Virus record (IMG/VR): IMGVR_UViG_3300029914_000002
Span: 152,922-216,921 of that record
Source: a virus
Length of the DNA stretch: 64,000 nucleotides
Strand: one strand, 5' to 3'
Shown: positions 1 to 7,811 of the stretch, piece after piece
Layout of the letters: every line of letters begins with the position of its first letter
Position numbering within the stretch: the first letter of the stretch is position 1
Position numbers and translations under genes: made by a program
Notes under the pieces: generated by a model
The model's input: only the letters and a program-made list of their open reading frames with translations
Told to the model about the DNA's origin: nothing
Databases searched by the model: none

Positions 1-528
1 GAAGTTGAAAAAGAAGTGATGAATCATTTTTCTAAATTTAATCCTGATGATAAAATTAATGAATTTATAAAAAATATTTTTTCATTAAAATATGATGATA
101 GAGGTAAACCTCCTGAAAATAACTGTGAAAGTATAAATACTGTCATTGATTGGTTCAAATTCAAAAATAAATATAATCTTATTGATAAAGATTTCAAATT
201 CAATAAAAATTATCTAAATGTAGATGTTTATAATTTAGATAAAAACTCAATAAAAATAAATTTTAAAGATGATTATGATAATTTTGAAAGTTTTTACGAA
301 TTAATATTTAATGAAAAATGTATTGAGATAAAACATAGAACTGGCGATTGGCAGAATATTGGTAAAATAGAAATAAAATTATTTCTAAATAATACAGCTA
401 GTATTAGAGGAGATTTAACTAAAATTAAAGACTATTATTATAAAGATTTAATGAAAAATTTTTATTTTAATAATGCATATATTATATACTATAAAAATAA
501 AATTGAAAAAATAAATCCAAAAGTGTAG
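1..528 (+). CDS. Hypothetical protein, N-terminus cut by window edge
   Basis: The frame is open from base 1 (EVEKEVMNHF...), so the gene probably begins upstream; GTG at 16 and ATG at 19 are the only starts visible inside the window. The visible part is about 175 residues, rich in K, N, D and aromatic residues, with no membrane segment and no motif I recognise. It ends with a TAG inside the stem of a bidirectional terminator shared with the leftward gene that follows. Function unknown. Confidence 0.7.
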   Translation, partial: EVEKEVMNHFSKFNPDDKINEFIKNIFSLKYDDRGKPPENNCESINTVIDWFKFKNKYNLIDKDFKFNKNYLNVDVYNLDKNSIKINFKDDYDNFESFYELIFNEKCIEIKHRTGDWQNIGKIEIKLFLNNTASIRGDLTKIKDYYYKDLMKNFYFNNAYIIYYKNKIEKINPKV

Positions 529-546
529 AAATTTCTACACTTTTTT
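520..546. terminator. Bidirectional rho-independent terminator
   Basis: The inverted repeat AAGTGTAGAAATTTCTACACTT is flanked by A-tract and T-tract, so it works in both directions. It separates a rightward gene ending at 528 from a leftward gene ending at 535. Confidence 0.85.
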
Positions 547-1662
547 ATTTTTATAATAACTTATAATATTATTATCAATATCATTTAATAATTTTTCAAG
601 ATTCTTAATAATTTCTTTATGTTTTTCTGCAGCAGAAATAATATCAAAATTTAAAAATTTTTTATAAATTAATATATCATTTTTATATTCTGAATATAGA
701 TTTCTATTACAAATTTTAACTCCTAATTTAAATATTTTTTCTTCAATTTTGCTTGTTAGATTAATTATGTCTTTACTATTAGATTTAATATAATTATTAC
801 TATTATTATAATCTTTTAATAAATTTATTACGCAATTAAATGATTTATTTAATAAAGACATACATGTTACATAATTACCATAATATAATATAGCATTATC
901 AAAATCTTCATCATTTAATAATTTTAAACTACTATTCAAATCATTTTTCATTTTATCAGCATAATAATCAAGATTTATATTACTAAGATTATGATATCTA
1001 TTACCAACTTTAGCATGTTCTAATATTTTTTTATCATTATAGCATATGATATCTATTTTCGTTAATTCATCAATTTTTTTATTAATGTTTTGATAATCTA
1101 TAACAATATTATTAATTTTAACAATTTTAGTTAAAGATTTATTCAATTTATTATCTAATAAGTTTTTTTCTTTAATTAACTTCTTCATTCTATTAATTGT
1201 ATACTCATTATCATTCATATTAATATCTACGGTAAGATTATTTAATTCAGATTTGATATATTTTTCACAATTTGGATAATTAGTTTGCATATAAATTTCA
1301 ATATCAGATTTACTTTTTGATATTAAATATATTGAATCATCTATACTATTAACAATTTGTTTATATTCAATTAATGATTTATACATATTTTTCAATTTGA
1401 TATAAACATTTATATTCACATCAATCTTAGTTATTTTATCATAGATTGAATCATTATATTTTATTAATAATTCATCAGGTAATTCATTTATTTTATTTTT
1501 TAATTTTTTTATTCTTTTATTTAATATTACAATATTTTTTTTTAGAATTATAAAATTCCTTCTTTTTATATATTCAAAATATACTATATTTATTAAAAAA
1601 TATAATAATGATATTATAAATAAAAAAGAAATTAGCAATGATAGCACAATTAAAATTTTCAT
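535..1662 (-). CDS. Membrane-anchored coiled-coil protein, unknown function
   Basis: A 375-residue protein. Residues about 4-30 form one strongly hydrophobic segment (ILIVLSLLISFLFIISLLYF), followed at once by a basic stretch (KRRN). This suggests an N-terminal membrane anchor with the rest on the cytoplasmic side. Residues about 40-330 are a long K/N/I/L-rich region with heptad-like spacing, probably coiled coil. No catalytic motif is seen. It is a lone leftward gene between a bidirectional terminator and the rightward operon starting at 1753. It could be an early host-membrane protein; no family is recognised. Confidence 0.7.
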   Translation of the reverse strand: MKILIVLSLLISFLFIISLLYFLINIVYFEYIKRRNFIILKKNIVILNKRIKKLKNKINELPDELLIKYNDSIYDKITKIDVNINVYIKLKNMYKSLIEYKQIVNSIDDSIYLISKSKSDIEIYMQTNYPNCEKYIKSELNNLTVDINMNDNEYTINRMKKLIKEKNLLDNKLNKSLTKIVKINNIVIDYQNINKKIDELTKIDIICYNDKKILEHAKVGNRYHNLSNINLDYYADKMKNDLNSSLKLLNDEDFDNAILYYGNYVTCMSLLNKSFNCVINLLKDYNNSNNYIKSNSKDIINLTSKIEEKIFKLGVKICNRNLYSEYKNDILIYKKFLNFDIISAAEKHKEIIKNLEKLLNDIDNNIISYYKNKKV

Positions 1663-1723
1663 ATTTTCATATAACGTTATTTTATTAGATGTTCTATTAT
1701 AAAAATAGTTTTAAGTTTTTTTT

Positions 1724-1737
1724 TATTTATATATAAA
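1724..1737 (+). promoter_or_regulatory. Late-promoter-like TTTATATATAA motif
   Basis: The sequence TTATTTATATATAA lies 16 nt upstream of the ATG at 1753. The same element precedes many genes in the window; it resembles the T4 late box TATAAATA in composition and position. Confidence 0.45.
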
Positions 1738-1752
1738 GAAAAAACATCTATT

Positions 1753-2112
1753 ATGATAGATACAAGAAATGAAGATTTAGTAAAAAAATATTTTGATTTA
1801 GTTCAAGAAGAAATCAAAAGATTAATTTCTCAAGATAAAGAAATAAAGAAAAGTGATGTGCAAACATTTAATGATGAAATTTTCAATCAATCTGATGAAA
1901 TTAAAAGTGAGATAAGTAATTACATCGATCAAGCAACAATGAATGATTTAGATATTAATAAAATTGCTAAAATTCTTTATGATAAATTTAAAGTTCAAAC
2001 TAAAAATAATGTATTCAATCAAACGGATTCACAGAATGTGCCTAATACTTTAATGGGCGAGAATAAACACATAAAAACATTTGAACAATTTAATTATGAT
2101 AACAAATTTTAA
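1753..2112 (+). CDS. Acidic helical protein with cargo-like motif at its C-terminus
   Basis: A 119-residue acidic, mostly helical protein of unknown function; the start is ATG after a TATATATAAA box. Its last 16 residues (NKHIKTFEQFNYDNKF) contain HIKTFE and FN...KF. These look like the N-terminal (MKYIKTFE) and C-terminal (KFNL) tags of the small cargo-like proteins elsewhere in the window, here run together at one end. The reading frame overlaps the next gene by 17 bp, suggesting translational coupling. Confidence 0.65.
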   Translation: MIDTRNEDLVKKYFDLVQEEIKRLISQDKEIKKSDVQTFNDEIFNQSDEIKSEISNYIDQATMNDLDINKIAKILYDKFKVQTKNNVFNQTDSQNVPNTLMGENKHIKTFEQFNYDNKF

Positions 2113-2794
2113 AAAATATACATTAAATGAAACATATGAATTATCTGGAAAGAATTCATTTTTAACTTATTTGCAGATAGTTTCAAATCATGATTATCAT
2201 TTTATTTCGAATGATACATATAGAAAATTATACAAATATCATGTATTTTTTTCAACTGAAACTATAACAGGAATAGAAGATTATGTAGATATTTTTAAAT
2301 ATAAACACTCATTAGCATCAGCATATGAAATATTATTACAAATAAAAGATAATAAATTAGCATTCTTTTTTGGTATAAAAGAAAATTCTACATTAAGATA
2401 TGGATTTTTAGATTTAGATACACAAAGGAGTTATGTTGTTGGAGAATTTATATTTACTAAAGAATTTTTTGGATCAATATCTAAATATAAATCTATGCAG
2501 TTTGTTAATAAAATAATACAGAATACTGATGCTAAAAAATTACCAATACTATCAAAGATAAAACAAGATTGTGAACAATTTTACAAAGGTAAGAAGAAAA
2601 CAAAAGTAGAAATATCAGACAATAAAGTGATTATTTATATAACAAGAGATCAATTCACTGATGATGATATAAATATGAATCGTCCATTCAGATCATTAGA
2701 TAATTGGGCTTCTAAAAAAATGTGGAGAAACAAAGTTGAATGTAGCGTTGATGATGAAGGCGATCCAATAAAATTTATATTGATAGTGAAATGA
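2096..2794 (+). CDS. Hypothetical protein, first cistron of small-gene operon
   Basis: A 232-residue protein. I prefer ATG 2096 (MITNFKKYTLNETYEL) to the in-frame ATG at 2081, because it leaves a shorter overlap with the upstream gene and gives an N-terminus ending in LNE, similar to the I-x-E tags of neighbouring genes. No family is recognised; the middle is rich in aromatic residues and beta-type sequence. Its stop overlaps the ATG of the next gene (ATGA at 2791), so it heads a translationally coupled run through 4512. Confidence 0.65.
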   Translation: MITNFKKYTLNETYELSGKNSFLTYLQIVSNHDYHFISNDTYRKLYKYHVFFSTETITGIEDYVDIFKYKHSLASAYEILLQIKDNKLAFFFGIKENSTLRYGFLDLDTQRSYVVGEFIFTKEFFGSISKYKSMQFVNKIIQNTDAKKLPILSKIKQDCEQFYKGKKKTKVEISDNKVIIYITRDQFTDDDINMNRPFRSLDNWASKKMWRNKVECSVDDEGDPIKFILIVK

Positions 2795-3054
2795 AATACT
2801 TAAAAAGATTTGAAAATAAGGAAAAAGAATATAATATTGATGATTATATAATTGTTCATAATAATATATATGTAGGAACTAGTAAAATATTTAAAATTGT
2901 TGATATTGTAAAAAATGCATATTATCCATATAACGTTATTGGAGTAAATGGAGATATTCATTTTTTAGAATATAAGGACATAAAAAGAAAATTATCTAAA
3001 AAAGAAATTGAAAAATATGAATTAGATAATATATCAAATAAATTTAACATATGA
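2791..3054 (+). CDS. Small cargo-type protein (MKYLKRFEN...NKFNI), SH3-like core
   Basis: 87 residues. It starts with MKYLKRFEN and ends with NKFNI, the paired end-tags described in the findings. The core (DDYIIVHN...IFKIVDIV...YNVIGVNG) has the alternating pattern of a small beta-barrel, and its C-terminal segment (RKLSKKEIEKYE) matches that of the leftward gene at 19813-20085 (RYLTTDEIDEFE), so the two are paralogues. Coupled by ATGA to genes on both sides. Function unknown. Confidence 0.75.
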   Translation: MKYLKRFENKEKEYNIDDYIIVHNNIYVGTSKIFKIVDIVKNAYYPYNVIGVNGDIHFLEYKDIKRKLSKKEIEKYELDNISNKFNI

Positions 3055-3389
3055 AATATTTAAAAAGATTTGAAAATATTAATAATAATCCTGAAATTGG
3101 GGATTATATTATTATAGATAAACTTAATAATATACTAGGTCCAAGTTATGATGATATTTTTTATTTTTTGAATAATAATATTGGCAAAGTTGTTGGATTT
3201 GGAAATGTATATAACGGAAAAGGTATTAAAATCAAATTTTTTAATATACCAAAGAATCTAAATACTCATTTTAATCCTGATCATATAAAGATTTTTCCAA
3301 TGAATTCTATTTTAGCATTTGGTAAAAACAAAGAAACTGTGAAAGAAGAAGCTGAAATACAACGTAATATAAAGAAATTTAACTTATGA
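3051..3389 (+). CDS. Small cargo-type protein (MKYLKRFEN...KKFNL), SH3-like core
   Basis: 112 residues with N-terminal MKYLKRFEN and C-terminal IKKFNL. The core begins GDYIIID and continues with IGKVVGFG, IKIKFFNIP and DHIKIFP, a pattern suggesting a small beta-barrel like that of the upstream neighbour, although the loops differ. The ATG overlaps the upstream stop and its own TGA overlaps the next ATG. The tags are almost identical to those of the neighbour while the middle is not. Function unknown. Confidence 0.75.
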   Translation: MKYLKRFENINNNPEIGDYIIIDKLNNILGPSYDDIFYFLNNNIGKVVGFGNVYNGKGIKIKFFNIPKNLNTHFNPDHIKIFPMNSILAFGKNKETVKEEAEIQRNIKKFNL

Positions 3390-3733
3390 AATATATTAAA
3401 ACATTTGAATCAATATCAAAAGGAATCAATAATATAACTACTATTGATTGCTCTGGAGATAATTTAACTGAATTACCTGAATTACCAGATAGTTTAATTA
3501 CTTTATATTGTAATAATAATTTTTTAACTAAAATTAAAAAATTACCTCCTAATTTGAAACATTTAAAATGTTCTCATAATCATAATTTATCTGAGTTACC
3601 TATATTACCAGAAACTATGACTGAATTACGTTGCTATAACACTAAATTACCTTATAATAATCTAATTGAATATAAAAAATGGTTAGATAAAGAGCATCCT
3701 GAAATATCAAAATCTAAACAATTTAATTTATGA
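3386..3733 (+). CDS. Leucine-rich-repeat cargo-type protein (MKYIKTFES...KQFNL)
   Basis: 115 residues. Between the N-terminal MKYIKTFES and C-terminal KQFNL lie about three to four short leucine-rich repeats of the LPX type: LTELPELPDSLITLYCNNN, then IKKLPPNLKHLKCSHNH, then LSELPILPETMTELRCYN. This 20-22-residue repeat with paired LP motifs is the type found in the YopM and IpaH/SspH bacterial effectors, which bind host proteins. No E3-ligase domain follows; the protein ends after a short helical cap. Coupled by ATGA on both sides. A protein-binding role is a reasonable guess; the target is unknown. Confidence 0.8.
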   Translation: MKYIKTFESISKGINNITTIDCSGDNLTELPELPDSLITLYCNNNFLTKIKKLPPNLKHLKCSHNHNLSELPILPETMTELRCYNTKLPYNNLIEYKKWLDKEHPEISKSKQFNL

Positions 3734-4512
3734 AATACTTAAAATATTTTGAAACAAAATTAGAAGTTGAATATCATTGTCTTGAATGTGGATGGATAGG
3801 CTGGTTACCTATGACCAAAATAGTTAAATGTCCAAATTGTGGAAATATTAATGATATATGGAAAGAAGGCGAATCAATACCTGAAAGACATAAAAAAATG
3901 AATTATTTATCTGAAAATATTAATATTATTAAACAACAACCTTTTTATTTAAGTGGAGATATATTATACATATCAGATGATATGGCAAAATTAATGACTC
4001 CAACATATGCAAAATTAAATAAACTTTATAAAAATAAAGGAGTTCGTGATTATATCAATCAAGAACAAATTGATTTTTATAATAATGAAAAAGATGATAA
4101 AGGTTATTATAAATCTAGAAATATTAATACTAATATAACTGTAAGATATGAAAGGATGTATGCTATGACAATACTTATAAAAAGACTTGGTGGAGTTCTT
4201 GAAAATAAATATGGAGAATTTCAATATTTTATAGGAGGAACATCAGGAGATCACGATATGCATGGTAAAAACATGGTGAGAGATACAAAAGAATGTAATT
4301 ATAATCTAATGATAAAATATTATCCTATTATTGAACATATAAAAAATTTTTACAAAAGATTAAAATCTAAAGACGAAGGATTTTTTGATATAATTAAAGA
4401 TTCATTAGATAAAGATATAATGTTAGCTCAATACGGGGTACCAAAAGAACTAAAAAAATATTTCAAAAATGCTGAAGATGTGGCAATAAATGTTAATAAA
4501 TTTAATATATAA
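3730..4512 (+). CDS. Zinc-ribbon cargo-type protein (MKYLKYFET...NKFNI)
   Basis: 260 residues. After the tag MKYLKYFET comes a zinc ribbon with CLEC (about residues 17-20) and CPNC (about 34-37). The remaining ~200 residues (containing RYERMYAMTILIKRLGG and GGTSGDHDMHGKNMVRDT) are not recognised; the several His and Asp residues could be catalytic or metal-binding. The C-terminus is VNKFNI. It is the last gene of the coupled set, followed by 93 nt of noncoding sequence and a TATATA box for the structural gene at 4606. Confidence 0.75.
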   Translation: MKYLKYFETKLEVEYHCLECGWIGWLPMTKIVKCPNCGNINDIWKEGESIPERHKKMNYLSENINIIKQQPFYLSGDILYISDDMAKLMTPTYAKLNKLYKNKGVRDYINQEQIDFYNNEKDDKGYYKSRNINTNITVRYERMYAMTILIKRLGGVLENKYGEFQYFIGGTSGDHDMHGKNMVRDTKECNYNLMIKYYPIIEHIKNFYKRLKSKDEGFFDIIKDSLDKDIMLAQYGVPKELKKYFKNAEDVAINVNKFNI

Positions 4513-4572
4513 TATTATATATAGTATATATCATGATCTTGCATGAATTTTATTTCGAATGAAATAGATTTT

Positions 4573-4584
4573 TTTTATATATAG
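4573..4584 (+). promoter_or_regulatory. Late-promoter-like TTTTATATATAG motif
   Basis: The element lies about 22 nt upstream of the ATG at 4606, the first large structural gene. It belongs to the TTTATATATAA class seen throughout the window. Confidence 0.5.
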
Positions 4585-4605
4585 ATAAAAATTAAATTAT
4601 TAAAC

Positions 4606-7600
4606 ATGATAAATCAACAAAATAGTTTTGTATCATTAGCTGAACAACTAGCTGTATTAAATAAAAATTCTACGGAAGTTATGACAAAATTAAATGATGT
4701 CGTAACTAGTAGAAATTCTGTTATTAACGTTAACTTAATGAATTCTGATGGTACAACATCATCATATCAATTTCCAACTGTTGGACAATTGAAAAATGAA
4801 TTAGATATTGCGAATAGAAATATTCAAAAATTAGCAGGATTAGCTGATAGTACAGCCTATGTATCTGATGGTACAACAATGAGAAGAATATATGTTGATG
4901 ATTTAAATAGTGAACCTAGTCCTATTGATAGTTTAGATACAATTAATAATTTTACTTCTATAAATAATTCTTTTTTTGAATCATTATGTGATCCTATATT
5001 AGCTATTGAACTTGATTTAACTGATAAAATAGATCAAAAAGTAAAAAAAGTATTATCACGTAGATATATTATTGAATTTCAGAAAGATCAATATGGAAAT
5101 TTAACATCTGATGGAGCAAATTCTAAATCTGATTTTGAAAATAATTTCTTAAATAGAAATGATATTTTTATTGATGATTTAACTGCATGGTATACAAACA
5201 CTAAAAATAACGGAGTTTTTCAGAGAAATGAACCATATGATGAACAAATATTTGATTTGGATTATGATAGCCTTCAATACTATGGTATATTTGATGTTGT
5301 TGGTATTGATAATGATACAATAAATAATAAAATGTGGTATGTATTAGGTTCAATTACATATTACGATTATACTGGGAATACCAAACAATTATCAGTTGGA
5401 GATGAATTGATAATAAATAAAAAAGATTCATCAACATTATGGACAATTAACGAAGTTAGTACTGCTAAAAGTAATTATAGAGTTATTTTAGAGAGGGTGG
5501 AAGGCTTAGATCCTGTGCCTATACTATCACAAGGATTAAAGATTTATAGTCCTGTATTACCAGCGAGAACAATAAAAATATCTATTGGTTATGACGAGTA
5601 TAATGTTATATTTATTAAACCGATTAATACTGATTCAAATGTAATTTCGTCAACATGGTCTTATGGTACATCTTTCTATACCAACAATTTAGTATTGGAT
5701 ACTAATAGTACTGTCTCTATGACAAGATATTATAGTGATAATGTATTTGATTATGGCGCTATATTAAAAGATTTGATTGCTAAAAATATACCTAGTCAAT
5801 TTGGAGTTATTCCAAATGTACCAAATTTAACAGCTACTAATTTTAAAGTTTTACAAACAAATACTCATTTAACAAATACTGCGGATTCCGCAAAAATTCA
5901 AAGTTTAAATGTACAAAAAGTATCTATAAATTCTCAATTAGAACAATTAAATGATGCTATTATTGAACAAAATAAAGAACTTAGTACTAAACAATATAAA
6001 TCAACATCTGATAAACAAGCTAGTCAAACAACATTAAATAATTTAATAAATCAACAATCTTCTTTGACTAAATCTTATACATCAATAGTTAATCAAATAA
6101 CAGCACAAAATACTGGAGCAATTTCAGATGTTGAGGCAGAATTTAGTGTAAGAGGATTTTGGAGTGTTCCAGAACCTATTATAATAAATACAGTAGGAGA
6201 AAATCAAAAGCAAGAGGTTGTTCAATTTATTGTTCAATATAGATATAGTGCAACAGGTGGATCTGCTCCGACTACTGTTGGATTTGATCTAAATTTAACT
6301 GAAAATATATATACTAACTATATTTCAACTGGTGATATTGTAGATCAAACAAAAGCATATCAAAATCCAAGTGTATCAACTCAAAGTGTAACAGAAACTG
6401 GATATTTTTCAAATTGGTATCAATTTACAACAGATGCTAGAACAAGAACTTATAATTCAGCATTAAATGTATGGACATGGGATATTGAAGATGTTACTGA
6501 TGCAAATATAAAAAAAGTAAATCAATTGGATATTCCATTACATCCTAACGAAACAGTTGATATTAGAATTAAATCAATATCAGAAGTTGGATATCCTGAT
6601 GCACTTATTACATCTGATTGGAGTAATATTATGACTATTGATTTTCCAGATGATCTTGCACAAGTAGGTAATGAAAATGCTACAATTTTACAATCTGCTC
6701 AAAATGATCAAATATATAATCAAATAGAAAGTGATTTTAATTCAAAAGGACTAACTGCACATTTACAACAATCATATTATGTTAACGATTTATATGTTGC
6801 TCATACAGATATAAACTTAGGTACATCTTTTAAAGATAGTTCAGGCAATATGATTATGTTGAGTGATTATCTAACATCATTAACTAATAGAATTTTAGCA
6901 CTTGAACAAATTGTTTCTAATGCTAAAGGTGAACTTTCAATTAGTTTATATCAAAATACTAATAGTGTTATTATACAAAATGGCGCATCTATAACACAAA
7001 AAATAGTATGTGAAAAATATGCTGAATTGTCTGGTACAACTACAAGAACGTATTATAATAGTACATATTCAACTAATGATTATTATTTAGAATTTGATAA
7101 TTTATCTCAATCTTCACAATTAGGCTTACTTTCATATAGAAAATATGTACCTACTATTTCTGGTGATAATAGATTTTATAATCCAATATATTCAAATGGA
7201 TCATTAGCAACATATGTAGATTCAAATGATAATTTACAAACACAAGTTGATAATCAATTTGTTTGGATTTCTGATACATCAGGAAATAATGCTATATATA
7301 ATTCAGGAGTAACATATGATGCTAATGGATTAGGACAGGTATTATATTCTAAAAATTGGAATATTGGATTAACTGGTACAACAGTACCAAATTCTGGCGG
7401 TACATATTCAACACCAATCAATATTTTTAATGATATTAACTGGACTGGAGGTACTTGGATAGCAGATAATAATTATGAAACAGATTTTCCTGTTACTATT
7501 CATCCATATATTGATAATATTAACGATTATGTTTATGCTGATAAAAGTGGAGTTGAATTAATTAACGCAAATAGTAAATTTATATTACCTATTAAAATAT

Positions 7601-7791
7601 TTTTTAAATTATCTGGTGGAACAAATGATTCTATAACATTTCCAACTAATTTATCTACATCTCCATATGTAATAAGGAAATTAAGAATATTTATTGAATC
7701 TGAAAGCTTAACTAGACCATTTGAATTCGAAATTATATTTAAAATATTTAGAAATAATACATCATCAAATAGAAGTAGTACAGCATCTTAA
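4606..7791 (+). CDS. Large structural protein, probably baseplate/tail component
   Basis: 1061 residues without signal peptide or membrane segment, rich in N, S, T and Y, as phage structural proteins are. The N-terminus (about 1-90) is helical; residues about 430-500 are predicted coiled coil (SQLEQLNDAIIEQNKELSTKQ). The next stretch (WSVPEPIIIN...VVQFIVQYRY) looks like a fibronectin-type or other Ig-like beta-sandwich, and the C-terminal third is beta-rich. It precedes another ~1100-residue structural gene with only a 20-bp gap and lies upstream of the uvsY/uvsW-like genes. In T4 that neighbourhood holds baseplate-wedge genes, so a wedge role is inferred from synteny and not from a recognised domain. 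Confidence 0.7.
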   Translation: MINQQNSFVSLAEQLAVLNKNSTEVMTKLNDVVTSRNSVINVNLMNSDGTTSSYQFPTVGQLKNELDIANRNIQKLAGLADSTAYVSDGTTMRRIYVDDLNSEPSPIDSLDTINNFTSINNSFFESLCDPILAIELDLTDKIDQKVKKVLSRRYIIEFQKDQYGNLTSDGANSKSDFENNFLNRNDIFIDDLTAWYTNTKNNGVFQRNEPYDEQIFDLDYDSLQYYGIFDVVGIDNDTINNKMWYVLGSITYYDYTGNTKQLSVGDELIINKKDSSTLWTINEVSTAKSNYRVILERVEGLDPVPILSQGLKIYSPVLPARTIKISIGYDEYNVIFIKPINTDSNVISSTWSYGTSFYTNNLVLDTNSTVSMTRYYSDNVFDYGAILKDLIAKNIPSQFGVIPNVPNLTATNFKVLQTNTHLTNTADSAKIQSLNVQKVSINSQLEQLNDAIIEQNKELSTKQYKSTSDKQASQTTLNNLINQQSSLTKSYTSIVNQITAQNTGAISDVEAEFSVRGFWSVPEPIIINTVGENQKQEVVQFIVQYRYSATGGSAPTTVGFDLNLTENIYTNYISTGDIVDQTKAYQNPSVSTQSVTETGYFSNWYQFTTDARTRTYNSALNVWTWDIEDVTDANIKKVNQLDIPLHPNETVDIRIKSISEVGYPDALITSDWSNIMTIDFPDDLAQVGNENATILQSAQNDQIYNQIESDFNSKGLTAHLQQSYYVNDLYVAHTDINLGTSFKDSSGNMIMLSDYLTSLTNRILALEQIVSNAKGELSISLYQNTNSVIIQNGASITQKIVCEKYAELSGTTTRTYYNSTYSTNDYYLEFDNLSQSSQLGLLSYRKYVPTISGDNRFYNPIYSNGSLATYVDSNDNLQTQVDNQFVWISDTSGNNAIYNSGVTYDANGLGQVLYSKNWNIGLTGTTVPNSGGTYSTPINIFNDINWTGGTWIADNNYETDFPVTIHPYIDNINDYVYADKSGVELINANSKFILPIKIFFKLSGGTNDSITFPTNLSTSPYVIRKLRIFIESESLTRPFEFEIIFKIFRNNTSSNRSSTAS

Positions 7792-7811
7792 ATATAAAAT
7801 ATTAAAAAATT

